A DNA stretch of 64,000 bases from Trichobilharzia regenti (GCA_944472135.2 OX235265.1:41637459-41701458); one strand, 5' to 3'; shown: positions 22,302-35,011, numbered from the stretch's first letter. Program-made: numbers and translations. The notes: generated from the sequence alone by a model not told the origin.

Positions 22302-23525
22302 TATCAACGAAATAAAATGATAGGGAGTCCATTAGGACCTTTGTTAGCTGACGTTTATACGTCCTATGTTGAAAACTTATCCCTTGATTTAATTTCAAAA
22401 TTGCCATTCTGTAGGAGATATGTAGATGATATCATTTTGATATGCGACAATCATGAAGATGCGAGTCGCCTATTAGACAGACTTAACTCTGTACAGACTC
22501 ATATTAGTCTTACATGAGAGGAAGAAAGTTGCAACCAGCTTGCATTTTTAGACATACTTCTGAGTCGAAGAGGTGATGGCTCAATATCTACAGAAAGCCC
22601 ACTTGGACAGGACAATACCTTAATTTTCACAGTTTCTGTCCATTACAGTATAAGAGAGGCTTAGTGAAGTGTCTATTTAAGAGGATTCAACGTATTTGTA
22701 TTTGTACAGCTGATGTTATAGACAAAGAAAACGAAATATTAATGAATACTCTTGTTAATAACGGATATCCTTTAAAATTTTTAAACAGGTGTAGAAATCA
22801 ACTCATCTCCAAACCTACAATCCATACCGCCCCTAAGAAAAATGTTTTCGTCAAATTACCATATAACAGGGAAATAAATAGTAGGATATTGAGACAAAGG
22901 TTGAGTTCGATCATCCGTAGAACCTATTATGCAGCCCAGCTTGTAATTGCCGAAAAAGCTAAAAATATGCTCCACTGTAAACCTCAAAAGTGCACAAGTG
23001 ATTATGTCACATCCCACACTATTTACCAATTTTCGTGTGAATGTGTGTGGTCACACACACATAGGGAGGAATGATAGCGCTTTGCATGTGAGGGTGGGAG
23101 AGCATATCCCTAAATGGTTAGAAAAACATATGAGTTGTGAAAAACCAATAGATACAGGCATCGGACTACCAACTTCGTCTATAGCTAAACATCTAATCTA
23201 AATGAACCATAAGATTTATGTTAACTCAGCCTTTAGGGTTATCTATAAAAACGGTCAAAGGCGCTTACTGAAGTATGTTGAGGCTATAGCTATTCATAAA
23301 CTTAACCCCCCCCCTGTGCATTCAAAAACAGTTTATCAACACTCTTAACCTACCTTGGTAATCCTTATTTGATTGGATTACCAAACGTTGTGTTATTTTT
23401 TCCTAATTCTCTTTTTGTCACTTTGTTTAATTTAACTTCTTCATATATAAAGACTTGACAAATAAATGTGTGATCAGATTGTTCGAAATGTATAGCGCAA
23501 ATAAATCACATTGCTTTTCAGATAA
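22302..23525 (+). pseudogene. Penelope-like retroelement, 5'-truncated RT plus GIY-YIG
   Basis: Starts in the RT palm: MIGSPLGPLLADVY, then RRYVDDIILIC with the catalytic YVDD, then LAFLDILLSRRGDGS after a stop at 22515. The linker (NGYPLKFLNRC, KNVFVKLPYN) runs into the nuclease: TIYQFSCEC, IGRNDSALHVRVGEHIPKWL, SSIAKHLI, YVEAIAIHKLNPPP, spread over two frames. The 3' UTR ends near 23525 with TGTGTGATCAGATTGTTCG, a motif repeated in the copies at 39000 and 44200. Penelope-like elements combine an RT with a GIY-YIG nuclease that nicks the target. The N-terminal RT half is missing, and stops and frameshifts make it inactive. Confidence 0.85.
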
Positions 23526-24414
23526 TCTCCGTCTTCTAATAACTCTATTCAAATAAAATGGATCCGTTTTATCCTTATCCGCATGATTTTATTGCTTCAT
23601 GTAAAATTATTTTTGTAGTAATTTAAAGTAGATGGTCAGGAATGCATTGCAACAGTGTCTTCACTTATGTTTAACTTATCTTCACTTCATTTTGTAATGT
23701 TTGTTGAGCAATAGGTTCTTCATGAGTTCTTTGTCAGAGATGCTTATACTTTGTGGCCATCCAATCTTCAGCAGTGAATTTAACCTACATGCAAAAACTC
23801 ATACATTTGAGAAGTTTTTAATTATTTTTAGAGTTTTAAATTATCCCCTTTTTTTTACTGATTACTGCAGTTTGACTGAGTTAATTTCGTTTGGACTGAG
23901 GTTTGATGCATTATCATCAGATTACGCAGGAAGATATTTTTTTTAAAAAAACCACCTTGTTGCTTGTTGTTTGAGTAGAGAGAATATTACTGTTCAGACA
24001 GTTTTTCTGTTTATGTTGTAACTGCTACAGAATTATTTATTATTTATCAAAAATTAGTAAGAAGATTAAATTTTCATTGAAAATGTTGATATCTTTTTTG
24101 TTTTGCGCATCACGTGACTATGTTTATTGAAATGTAGAATAGGAATAATTAATTATTCAGTCTCATTTGCGCATACAAATGAAGCTGTAGACTTCTCATT
24201 ACAACCTTTTTAAATCATCTTATTATTTTGAAAACTAATTTGTCTTATTTAAATTAAATTTGAGTAACACTTCTTTTCCTGATTTCATTCCCAGACTGTA
24301 TTGTAAAAAGGAGACGAAAGCGTTAAAGTAACAAGATATATCAGTGAAAACGATTTTCGCTTTCACTGATTGGTCATTGTAGAGTAATCAGCGTTATGTG
24401 TCTAGTTGTTGGTA
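23526..24414. other. AT-rich DNA, nothing recognised
   Basis: The open frame 23701-23946 has no recognisable motif. Confidence 0.4.
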
Positions 24415-24565
24415 GCGTTGACTGAATCTCATCAGTTAAGTTCGTAACGTGACCACCGACCTAGAAGATTGACCTCCAACTAACTGATAAAAATTCATTC
24501 AAATCCATCAGGGTGGCGAGACCACATTCTGAACTCAACTGATAGAATTCAGTCGGTACCAACAA
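24415..24565. repeat. Remnant of ribozyme SINE family E, inverted
   Basis: GACTGAATCTCATCAGTTAAG at the left and CAACTGATAGAATTCAGTC at the right are inverted relative to each other and match the segment B of the composite at 4923-5308 (GACTGAATTCTATCAGTCAAG, ATGTGGCCACC). No ribozyme survives. Confidence 0.4.
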
Positions 24566-24817
24566 TAAGGGCTAAACAAATGGCATTGGGTACTGATTAA
24601 TGCGAACATTGAACGCCTACAGTCATGAACTTGAATAACTCAAGGGTAATGCAGCAATGGGTTCATATCTTTGAGAGGGCATAAACCTTGGCGACTGGTG
24701 TCAATCAGCGCGCAAACTAGGTCAACAGCTTCTTCTTCTCTAGCGGGTTTCACGTAATAAATTTAATTCTTTCTCTACCATGTCTTCCAAGCAGAGTTTT
24801 CTAATTCTTGAACACAA

Positions 24818-25340
24818 TGTACGTACCAGGTTTCTCTTTCGGAAACCCTATTAGAGAATGGGTATCCACCAAGATTCATCGACAAAAACATGAAGGAGAG
24901 GCCTCCGGTGTCAAACATCACAACGGTTCCTGAGAAGACTTTCTTCATGAACCTATCATTCAAAGGTGACATCGCAGAGGAAATTCTCAGAAACCGCCTT
25001 TCAAAAAGTCTGAAGAAGACATTTCCAACAGCTACTCTGCGTATAACATTTTCCTGCAGACAGTTAATCCAGTCTAACACTAAGGACAAGATACCGCTTT
25101 TAGCCACTTCAATGTGTATTTATCAATTAACTTGCTTGTGTGGAGCAAAGTATATCGGCCGTACGCAACGTCAAGTCCACAAACATATCCTGGAACACTG
25201 CCCAGCTTAGTTAGCCAGAGGAGAAAAGAAGAATAGCAATAGCTCGATCCTCGAACACCTTGTCATCTCCGGATATCGAGCACCCTCACATGAATCCAAC
25301 TGTTTAACAGCATTCACTTTTGTCACTGTTGCCTATGGTT
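24818..25340 (+). pseudogene. Penelope-like element, linker and GIY-YIG fragment
   Basis: Frames in order give NGYPPRFIDKNMKERP, FFMNLSFKGDIAEEILRNRL, then CIYQLTCLCGAKYIGRTQRQ, the GIY-YIG core, and ILEHCPA with a stop at 25208, then SSILEHLVISG. It is the same subfamily as the copy at 61626-63080 (compare NGYPPRFIEKNM and FTCSCGASYIGHTKR). The RT is absent and the far C-terminus degenerates. Confidence 0.75.
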
Positions 25341-25824
25341 ATGTAAGCAGAAGGATCAAAATTCAAGTATCATCAAGTTTCAAGTTATTTCCTTTCAGCT
25401 CCTAGACCAACATGATGTAGTCAAAACTAATCTCTTTAATAATACCTCCTACCATATATCGATATGACTGAAAAGTACATATTTCAACAATATAATGGTT
25501 ATGCATTCTTTAAAAAAATTCACGATACACTGCTGCATATTTGAATTATAGGTTTGAGTTAGGAAAGTGATTGTAAATTGAAGGGCTTCATTCAGCTTGT
25601 ATTTCTTCAATACTCCTGAGAATTAGTTCGAGTATCAAAAACATAGTTTTAAACTTACTTTCCTTAATTTTAAACCTAATACTTCCTGACATTGGACATT
25701 GCGACCTATCTGGTGTAACTTTCATAGTATTTTGTAAAAATAAAGCCTAGTGCATATAACAAGCAGCTGAGTGAAGGCATTGAACACACTTTCTCTGAAC
25801 TCATCAAATTTTAAGTAATTGACT
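25341..25824. other. AT-rich DNA
   Basis: Nothing recognised between two Penelope-like copies. Confidence 0.35.
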
Positions 25825-27625
25825 ATGAAGCGTTTTATTTTCATAGTTTATAATATTCACGGCTTACATCGAAAACATGGCGTTGACATTTCTCTACCAT
25901 CAAGTATGTATTTACACGACCGACCATCAGATTTGAAACCTGTAGACCAGGATGAAAATGTTTGGTTTAAGTACAGAATGGTTGATATTGCAGACCAGTA
26001 TGATATTTCTCTTCCTGCACAGTTAAAAGTGTTTACTAAAAAGCACAGGCTGGCGTTAAAAAACCTGCAAAACAATGTTAAGAAAGTCATTCTTAAACCA
26101 GACATAGGTTTGGGCATCGTAATAATGAGCCGGCGAGACTACATCTTCAAAATGACAGTGTTTCTCAGTGATACGATAAGATTCCAAGTGGAGGAGTCAG
26201 AAAACGACACAACAGCTGCCTTAGAAAACAAAGTCAATAGATACCTAAGGGAACTGCTCAAAGAAAGATTAATCGACAACAGCACTTATAATGACCTCAA
26301 AACAAGGGGTTGACGCCTACCGTTCATGTATGTTCAACCCAAAATCTGCAAAACTGATACGCGATTGAGACCTATAATGTCAGTGGTGAAATCACTATAC
26401 CATAAACTGGCTTGGTGGGTTGGAACAAAAGTTAGAACCAGTTGGACAAACGTTACCAGTCCACAGTATCAAGGGTTCCTTCCACTTCTCATAAGCATTA
26501 GACCAAATGAACATTTCAGAAAATCTTCCCATATCTACGATGTAAGTTCGCTGTTTTCAAGCATACCCACTGAAGAGACAGTGAGAATCATACGGCAGCA
26601 ATCCAAACTACTTCCTCTTCCTGAAGAGGAGTTATGAAAATTGCTACTTTTCTGTACAAAGAACGTCCAGTCCCGAAGTGGTGGTTGTAGGTATACCTTC
26701 GGGTCCTGTTCTTGCAGACAGATTCATGGCTCATCTTGAACTAACACGAATGAAGCTGCAGGTATGTTGGTGAAACGTTTGTGGTTTGCAACAGTATGGA
26801 TCGCGCATCTACGTTGTTCGAAAGCCTCAATGCGGCTCACTCTCACATAACATTTACAATGGACCATGAACGCGACAATCAGTTCCACATCATAGATACC
26901 AACATAAAAAAATAAATGATGGGACAACTGAAAAGTCCATCTATAGAAAAGAAACATAGACTGGCTAATACTTGAATTATGACAGTTTCCGTCCAATCGG
27001 CTACAAACGGAGCTTGGTGAAAACGCTCTTCAACAGAGCTAGGGAGTTGTATTCGAAAGATAAAATCGATGACGAACTTGCAGTTATCAAAAACAACCTT
27101 ATCAAAAATGTATACCCTCGGAAGTTCATATCAAAATGTGAGAAGGAAGAAGCACCTAGACCGAAACCTGAAATAGTTGAAAAGAAACTAGTTTTCATCC
27201 GTCTAGCGTACAAAAGCGAAGTATCCATAAGAACAGGAAAGAGAATTAAAGGTGCATTAAAAAGAAGATTTCCCGCCGATGGAGTCATTCTACTTCACAA
27301 CACAGTGCGCTCGTTAACCCAGTCAAAAGTAGATATGTATGTTGCTTATGTCAATTTCAAATGCATTTACCAATTCCCCTGCACTTCCCGCAGAAACTAC
27401 TAGATTCTGCGAACATATCTCTGAAAGTCTCTATTTGAAAGGTAGCAAAGCTTTGTCAAGTACAATCGTCAGACACGTAATTGACATGGGACATATAGTG
27501 GAAATTACTCAGGCTTTCAAAATAATCATTACACAAAGAAAAACATAGTTGCTTCGGTTAGCAGAAGCCATTGTCATCGAGAGACTTCGACCCCACATAT
27601 GCGTACAGAAAGATAGTGTGAGTAA
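25825..27625 (+). pseudogene. Penelope-like retroelement, most complete copy in the window
   Basis: The first frame (to the stop at 26311) holds the N-terminal RT region: KHRLALKNLQNNVKKVILKP, DIGLGIVIMSRRDYIFKM, RYLRELLKERLI. The next frame has TRLRPIMSVVKSLYHKLAWW and IYDVSSLFSSIPTEETVRII. The palm region (SGPVLADRFMAHLE-like, near 26700) is broken by frameshifts. From 26955 it resumes with NYDSFRPIGYKRSLVKTLFN, VYPRKFISKC, then FKCIYQFPCTS, the damaged GIY-YIG core, SSTIVRHVIDMGH, and EAIVIERLRP near 27590. It belongs to a different subfamily from the copies at 22302 and 61626. Several stops exclude function. Confidence 0.85.
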
Positions 27626-27824
27626 ACTCTCACTACTGTGGTAACTGTGATTGTTTTGTTTGTGTACCTTTGTGTTTTGTTCTGTTGCTTGACATTTCAC
27701 TTAATCTTAATTTTGATTTTCATTCACTGAATTGAACTTACTACTTAGGCTTAAAATCTACGAAATTAAATTATTTTATCTATTTTATAATTTTACTTCA
27801 CTATCTACCCACACCAGCTGGGGA

Positions 27825-28548
27825 TAGGCCACAATGCAAGTTCAACACTCAAAACTGAAGGACACAACCACAAAGGACACTTTCACTGCAACTGTCAGAG
27901 CAAAGCAGGAAACACTACGTGACATCACTGAAGAATCATGCGTGGAAGACCATTGGAACTCTCTGAAGGTGATTTTTAACGAAACGTGTTAAACGGATCT
28001 AGGAAGAAAGAAGAGACAAGACAAGGAATGGCTCTCAATGGAAACTTGGAAGCTAATATAGGAAAAGAGAATGGTGAATGACAAAATGATTCAATGCAAA
28101 GACGGATAAGAGAAGGAGACGCTGAGTTCAGCTTACACAGCACTGGACAAAGAAGTGAAGAAGAGTGCTAGGAAGGACAAAAGACAATTCTACGACAATC
28201 TGGCCACCGAAGCTGAGAAGGCATCAGGCAAAAGGGACCTGAGAAGATCATATCAAATAATCAAGTCTCTATCCGGGAAGAGATCAACACAAGTGAAACT
28301 CGCTGAGGAGGCCGCTGGGTGACATCGCGCGCGCGTCAGGCCATTGCTCGAGTGGAACCAGGCCGAAAGGGAAGAAGCGAGTGGACGACAGCGCAAGGGT
28401 GATATAGAGGAGATCGTGTGAAGAGGAGTTGAAAGAGTATGGACTAACATGGATGCAGGTGAAAAGTACAGCAGAAGCAAGACAGAAGTAAGTGGAGACA
28501 TGCAGTTAAAGCTCTATGTTACCACTGGAACCCAAGGGAACAATAATA
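27825..28548 (+). pseudogene. RTE-clade retrotransposon, internal-deletion derivative
   Basis: The first part encodes the stretch between endonuclease and RT of RTE elements (LKDTTTKDTFTATVRAKQET, KEWLSMETWKLI, DKRQFYDNLATEAEKASGK). At about 28300 it jumps into the C-terminal end shared with 13010, 31240 and 57885 (GAGGCCGCTGGGTGACATCG). It ends with GCTCTATGTTACCACTGG and an AATAATAAAATAAT tail. The whole RT domain is missing. Confidence 0.75.
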
Positions 28549-28732
28549 AAATAATTTATCCCCACCATCTGAACTCTCTAACATATTATGTATAAATTAA
28601 CTCTGCTGTTCTCTAGTCCATCCTTGTTTTTCACCCCTTTTTCAAATTACTATATAAATAGTTACGCTTTTAATACTAAATAGTTGTCTACTTACATCAT
28701 CTTTGAAATTATGTTGCTCATACTTTCTATCT

Positions 28733-28962
28733 ATGCACCGGTGGCACAGTGGTTAGGACGCTCGCCAACCATGCAGATGGTTCAGGGTTCGATCCTCGGC
28801 CGACGGACTCCCAAACCTCGCCAAACCAGTGGTGAGACTGGTAAAGCGGAAAGGTTAGGCATGAGGTTAGTAACCCCAACCTGTAAAAATTAACACTGCT
28901 ACAGAAACTAGAAGCCTTTAGCTTGGAACCCTATGTTCCACTGGGAACGTGAAGTAATAAAA
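28733..28962 (+). mobile_element. tRNA-derived SINE, family B
   Basis: Head GCACCGGTGGCACAGTGGTT, then GGGTTCGATCCTCGG; body GGTTAGGCATGAGGTTAGTA, then CACTGCTACAGAAACTAG; 3' end CCCTATGTTCCACTGGGAAC followed by GTGAAGTAATAAAA. Confidence 0.75.
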
Positions 28963-29924
28963 AAATACTTTCTATCTATGAAAAGTAGGTTTAGAAATCT
29001 GTAACATATTATAACTGATTTACTTAAGGTGTATGCAGTTGAACACAATCCACGAAATAAAACAACCCTGTATTATCCTGCATATATGTTCTTTTTTTCT
29101 TTCTTTATTCAGTGTTTCTCACTGTTCACTTAATTGTATACTGTCGGTATTCCTCCAGACTTTAAGAAGGGTAATTTATTTTCAATAGTTACACGCAACC
29201 TGGTTATCTATTTTGACAGCGGTAATTCTGTTTTCAGAAGGCAACAAAAGAATCTAGCTGTCAGTCACTGAGATTAATTGAGATTAAGATCAGACGTCTT
29301 CGTATATTTGTGTTCTGTTCCTCTCCATGTACATCTGAAGTATTAAATTTAAGAGCTGTCTTAACAGCTGACTTATGAAATAATTTTTTATGCCTTGTGC
29401 TCTTACAAATCTTTCTTCATAACTGTATAAGGTTTCCCGTTCTGTACTGAATGTTAGTCTTGTTTTAAATCTCAGTATTTAGTGTATGGAAGCTTATATC
29501 AAAGTAGAACAGTCGAATTCGGTGTAAATAATACAGCAGTAAAATGAATGATGCTTTTTAATTTCTAAAAATAAGAATGTCAAAATAAGAAGGTAAAATA
29601 AAACTCTTTTCCGATAATGTAAAATTCCTATCTGTATTGCAAAAATGATTGTTTTTGTTGTTGTTTTTGTATTTTCTCGCCTCGATGGTCTGATGACAAA
29701 AATTTCATTGTCCTTTTGGACAATGTGGTCTGAGCTTCGAAAATTCTTCCTGAATGAAGTATTTTATTCTTTCATGTAGCCTTTGACTTTGGTGGTTGGT
29801 AGTTCTTGTAGGTTTTCTTACAGTTTTATTCACTTTTAGTGAGATGGATTCTCTTGTTTACAGGATATTTCATCTTTTGGTCGTGTAAGCTATTCCTGTT
29901 TGAATTTAATTGGTGATGGTGACT
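28963..29924. other. AT-rich DNA with one strong small hairpin
   Basis: Mostly unrecognised. At 29708-29725 ATTGTCC and GGACAAT form a perfect 7-bp hairpin around TTTT, a few bases after CTGATGA. It may be part of a retroelement 3' end; no coding part was found. Confidence 0.3.
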
Positions 29925-30215
29925 AGCAGTGGAATCCAGGATGCGCATTTCGCCTGTCCTATTTGGGACTCGTCATCTGGATGCACGTGCATTTCCCAAT
30001 AAGTGACGATGTTCCCACTGAGGCTCGAACCCAGTGCCCATAGGTCCAAACGCCAAAGCGTTATCCACTAGTTCACTCGGGCTAGTCACCATCCACCAAT
30101 TAAATTCTAATTAAATGCCCAGACATCGTCGAAGCATCAGCACAAGAAGCCGACATGTCAACCTGAGACCAAGCACTTCGGTCCAGTCAATCGACAGGAA
30201 AATCTAAAATTCAAT
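29925..30215. mobile_element. Sm-alpha-like SINE (family D), split and inverted, with dead hammerhead
   Basis: The ribozyme and tRNA-like part lie on the minus strand (about 30110-29925), while the 5' part (GCATCAGCACAAGAAGCCGA, CAAGCACTTCGGTCCAGTC) lies on the + strand at 30117-30215. So the two halves of one unit face each other. The hammerhead (minus, about 29990-29928) has A for the invariant C3 and four extra bases before GAAA, so it is inactive. Confidence 0.65.
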
Positions 30216-30274
30216 TAAATATTCCTGTTTGTTCGCTAATTAATTGGAATAAATGAAAAATTCCCATTCGAACA

Positions 30275-30600
30275 TTAATAGAGAGAAGACCAGTAGTTAA
30301 GCGAAGAGTCTCTTCTCAGCGAATTCATTTTCAAAGCTTTACAATCACAAAAATATATATGTGCTTATTTTGTATGTATATGTACATTGAATTTATCAAA
30401 CAAAAATGTAGTTAGTAATTTTTTAGTGGAATTATATGTTCAGAGGAATTGGATGTTGATACAACAGGGTAGTAACAAAAGTGACAAGTTGTCACAAATG
30501 ATTGTTAAAGAAGAGTTACCCAATAACATGAATAGTATGATGAAAGAGTTTTGCTTAGGGTACTGATCTGAGTACCGCTCCTCCAAAAATTTTCTAGTGT
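30275..30600 (-). mobile_element. Penelope-like 3' UTR fragment
   Basis: The minus strand reads ATATAATTCC, GATTGTAAAGC and TTCGCTGAGAAG near the end, resembling the 333-nt terminal arm at 15271-15603 (GATATAATTCC, GATTGTACAGC, TTCGCTGAATATTG) in the same order. No nuclease sequence is clearly attached. Confidence 0.5.
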
Positions 30601-30697
30601 GCTGTGTGTTTCGCCTGTGTAATAATTTTACATCATCCAAGCATAATTGATGTTTGCACTTGTTCACGTGAATTACTACAAACTAATGTTTCTTACC

Positions 30698-31492
30698 GAA
30701 GGCTATCGGTAAGACAAGATGGAGGTAATGAAAATAACCAACCAACAACAGCAACTTCACAACATCCAACGTCAATCACCATTAACGGGAGGGATTTCAA
30801 AGAGGTTAATTCATTCACTCACTTATCTAGGGAGCATTGTCTCAACTACGGGAATTCGGAACGGACGAGGATGTCAAATCGAGCAAAAATCAGGAAGGCG
30901 AGCGAGAAACACATTCATCAACCTGAAACCAATCTGGAAATCTTCGTCACTCAGCCAGCATCAACAAAAAAATTCGGTCGGATTTGCAATACAAACTACG
31001 TCAAGTCAGTCAGTTCTTCTATACGGATCAGAAACTTGGCGGGTGGGTCACAAAGAACAGGTATTCCCAGCAGCCTGTTTCAGACCTTCATCAACAGCTG
31101 TCTTCGCTCTATACTAAAGATCAGGTGGCCGGGCCGGAAAGAATCACCAACAAGAAACTATGGCTGGGAATAAACAAAGCAAGAACCAATCGCCAACCAA
31201 CAAATATGCAGGAGAAAATGTAGATGGATTGAACACTCGCTCGCTGAAGAGGCCGCTGGGTGACATCGCGTGCGCGTCAGGCCATTGCTCGAGTGGAATC
31301 AGGCCGAAAGGAATGCGACGAGTGGGACGACAGTGCAAGGGTGATATAGAGGAGATCGTGTGAAGAGGAGTTGAAAGAGTATGGACTAACATGGATGCAT
31401 GTGAAAAGTACAGCAGAAGATAGAAATAAGTGGATATGTGCAGTTGAAGCCCTATGCTCCGCTAGGAACCCAAGGGAACAATAATAATAATT
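30698..31492 (+). pseudogene. RTE-clade (SR2-like) retrotransposon 3' end with target duplication
   Basis: Encodes, over several frames, MEVMKITNQQQQ, SFTHLS, RNTFINLKPIWKSSSLSQH and VLLYGSETWRVGHKEQ, then FQTFINSCLRSILKIRWPGR with KESPT and the C-terminal part. The 3' end is GCCCTATGCTCCGCTAGGAA plus AATAATAATAAT. The 12-mer ATGTTTCTTACC flanks it (30686-30697 and 31493-31504), consistent with target-primed insertion. 5'-truncated and frameshifted. Confidence 0.8.
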
Positions 31493-31504
31493 ATGTTTCT
31501 TACC

Positions 31505-32962
31505 ACCAAGATTACAAATCATTGAAAAAATAATGACAGCTTTGAGTGTAATCATTTTGTATGAGAAAAAACAAAAAATGTCCAAATATTTTGGACCTTT
31601 GATAGTTTACGATGGGTAAGGAGAAAAAAACAGCGGCCTATTAAATCTTACTCTTTGAAATACACAACTGAAAAGCAATTGAGGGAGTTAATTCTTTGTC
31701 TGGAATCCCTATCATGTAAGTATTATTTTGTGAAATAAAGACGTGTGTGTGTGTGTGTTCACGTAACAGTGATGTACACACTTAACTGTTTTTTTCACAT
31801 CAAGTTATATCTTGACTACATTTCTCTCACTGGCTTTTAATTGTTTTTTACGGAAGCATTGTTATCGAAAGATTCACAGTTAGAGGTCATGACAAGGTCT
31901 AGTGGTCAGACGACTTATAGTGTTATATAATAATAATGGTACGTTTTCTTTTTCACATCTATGTGAAAATGTAAACTGAAAAAGCTGAAAAGACAGAGGT
32001 GAGCAAATACTTAAATATGCTTTATCATAAGCAGTATAATTAATGATAGTTAGTTGAATTAATTTAAAAATAATAATTACTTAGCACTGAGTAGCTTACC
32101 TTTCAGATGAGAAATTCAAAATGCGTGAAACGTCGTAGTAAGCGAAAATAGCATTACATTAGTATGCGTAAAACTTGGGCACTTTGGCAGTATTCATATT
32201 CGTAAACAAATAAATTTGGAGTGTTACGTCATTCCTGTAAGCTGAACATTTTGGGATGATACAGCAGAGGGAAAACTGTGAAGCGAAAATTTTATTCCTC
32301 AATTTATTTTCTATTCTCCACAACGTATTTAACGTTCTGATGAATTGTGCTTTTTAAAAGCTTGTGAGTTCCTCAGAAATATTCTCATAAAATGTAGTTT
32401 CATTCTGATTGTGGTTTCACTGGGAGACTTCTGTTGTTGTATGATTCTGATTCGTTTGTTTCCAAGACAAGGATAAACCTAAACAATTCACAGTATGCTT
32501 CACATTTATTTACTTTTTTAAGCATAAATGATTTGAAAGAAAGCATTATAATGTATAGCTTTTGATTATAAATGCATTTATCAATAATAACATCAGCCTA
32601 AATATCATGAGTAAGAGTGTTTTGTTTGTCATTGACGAGTTAAGCGTTTAAAGGGTCATAGCTTTCCTAAATGCAAGAATATCTGCCAATACTAATATAC
32701 GATGAACTTTATCCTATCTCTTAAATCATGAACAAGTGAAAAGTACTTGTTTGCTAATGTCAATTTCAAAACGCGCTACATTTTACACAAATAAAGGGAG
32801 GGGGTGGTCATTCGTGTTAAGTTTATTCTTAGTTCTACGTCTTATTAAAACATCATCCATAAGTTAAAGTAATTCGCTTAGTAAATTTTATATAAATAAT
32901 TGACTCATTAAGTTAAACAATGGTTAAGCGGTCAAGACGACCTTCCAAAAGCAAAATAACAA
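31505..32962. other. AT-rich DNA with a (GT)8 run
   Basis: A dinucleotide run lies at 31743-31758. Nothing else recognised. Confidence 0.4.
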
Positions 32963-33546
32963 TTACTTTATTATTATTATTTCCTTTAATTCCTAGAGGA
33001 ACATAAGGCTTCAGCTGCCCTTCTCCATTGCCTTCGGTTTTCTGCCAACTTTTTCACCCCACTCCAAGTCTGCCCACATGCTTTCATCTCCTCTTCACAT
33101 GACCTCCTCCAATTCACCCCACCCTATCACTGACGACCAACTCGCCGCTTCCCTTTCGGGTTCCACTCGAGCGATGGCTTGTCTAGTGATGTCAGTTGAT
33201 GGCTTGTTTTCTCAGAGTATGGCCAATCCATCTCCATTTCTTCCTGCCTATTTGTTTCACAATCAGCTCCTGCTGTGTTGGTTGGCTCATTGCCAGAGAT
33301 CCCTGTCGCTGATCTTTTCTGACCGGCCATCTGATCTTGAGTGATATTGAGCGAAGACAACTGTTAATGAAGGTCTGTAGTTTGTTTGAGATGCTCTCCA
33401 TGACGCGCTGACCAAGTCTCTGATCCGTATAGTCGCACTGATTGACTTCACATAGGAGTTGAAAATCCGGATGTTATTTTTGATGGTGAGTGCTGTTGAC
33501 CGCCACACAGACTTAAGAGTAATGAAAGCTTGTCTTGCTTTGCAGG
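32963..33546 (-). pseudogene. RTE-clade (SR2-like) retrotransposon 3' end
   Basis: Minus strand, from 33546 down: MWRSTALTIKNNIRIFNSYV, LQTFINSCLRSISLKIRWPV, GHTLRKQAIN and WNPKGKRRVGRQ, then GCAGCTGAAGCCTTATGTTC and an AATAATAATAA tail near 32965. It is the same subfamily as the 8528-10062 copy (both have CTGAAGCC and the basic C-terminus in different frames). 5'-truncated. Confidence 0.8.
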
Positions 33547-35011
33547 CGTTTTTTTATTTGTTTTTTTTTGTGTGGAGATTTTGTATTTTCACTGGTGTCG
33601 AACATCTGAATAACCGCTATAAATTCATAAAAAGTAATTCTCCCATCTGGTGTGCAATTCCTTTAGTTTAACAGTTAATATTAATTAATTTTATTCGCCG
33701 AGTACTAAGAGGCATTTTTTGCATACAACTTATGTTCTGGATAGACTTGAAAGTATGGAAATAATAACTGACCCATATGTATACAATATTATTTTTTTTA
33801 GGATTTCAGAAATCCAACAGGTTTTCTCCTCTGACTTCAATTGTTATGATATCAATCTTACGTCACTTAGATTAGTATCACATTCAATACTCATTCAACA
33901 AACTTTATCCACAGTCGAAAGGTTTATTTGTTTTCATTTTCAACTTTCATGTTAACTTCTTATAAAGTAATTGCATATTTCACTATCAGAATGCATAAAA
34001 ATCATTCATATACGTTTAGTTTGAAACTGATGACGTGGAAGTAAAATGACACTTAATGCGCGTTCAGTTTTGTAGAAAAGGGAATTTTAATTACTGTATT
34101 CAGAAAGCTATTCAGCTTCCTTAAGTTTTACAGAACAGAAACCATTTTACAAAGTACGGTGAGTTAGCATGTCACTACTTCCTGATTTTCAATGGTTCTC
34201 TAACTGATAACCATTCGGTGCTGGAACTAAATTTAAATGAGACTTAAGAACAAGTGTTAATTAGTCTTCTACCAAGGCTTATTTTTCTTTTGTCTAACAC
34301 TCTGTAACCGTTTACATCTTCTTTTTGTGTTTTCTTCATGCTCATAGATTTTGTACTATTTTGGGTGACGGGAAAAAAAATTAACGCTATAAATGTCATC
34401 TAATAGTGTTTGTTTGTCATACGATCAATTTTAAGGTTACACACATTTTTTAACAAAATGGTAAAATAAAACTCTCTTTCATATTATATATTCCAAAGAA
34501 CCAGTTCATAAGTATCGGTTGACCTAACCGGCGAAGTCATCAGGACTCATCAACAGTGAATGTCTGCAGCATTGAAGAAATTCACTTGAATTCATAGAAT
34601 CTAACAATTTTTTGGTATACCACTAGTACTACTAAGTTCGCCAAAATGTTGACTTTGTTCAAAATTTAGAAGAAGACTGTCATCTAACACCGACAACAGT
34701 TCCTTTATTTCTCAACAAAATTAATAAACGGCTAGTTTTTGTTAAGATTCTACCTTAAAACTGGTTGAAAGAATTAATTCGCTATTTTGTAACTAATTAC
34801 GTTCTTGAGCTACTTGCAAGTAGTTAGTATCGTTAATATAAAAGTTTCATATTTATATTGTCATCTGCCTTCAAGTATATTTCACTTTGAGTAGTTCCTT
34901 AAGATTGTTCTGTTAATTAATACTCTGTCACTGTCAATTTAGATTAATTAGATATTTAACTGTATGGAAAAATTGTGAAAAGTGCAATATTTCATTTGAT
35001 TATTATTATTC
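33547..35011. other. AT-rich DNA with a short SINE C scrap
   Basis: The string TTTTCAATGGTTCTCTAACTG at about 34180-34205 matches the end of SINE family C. Nothing else recognised; the frames at 33459-33955 are not supported as genes. Confidence 0.4.

Noticed and set aside
22947..23201. Second open frame overlapping the Penelope nuclease
   Set aside because: Not a separate gene: it is the frameshifted continuation of the same GIY-YIG domain.
29690..29760. CTGATGA followed by a perfect hairpin and CGAAAA
   Set aside because: The distance between the core parts is too long and no stem III with a cleavage site follows.
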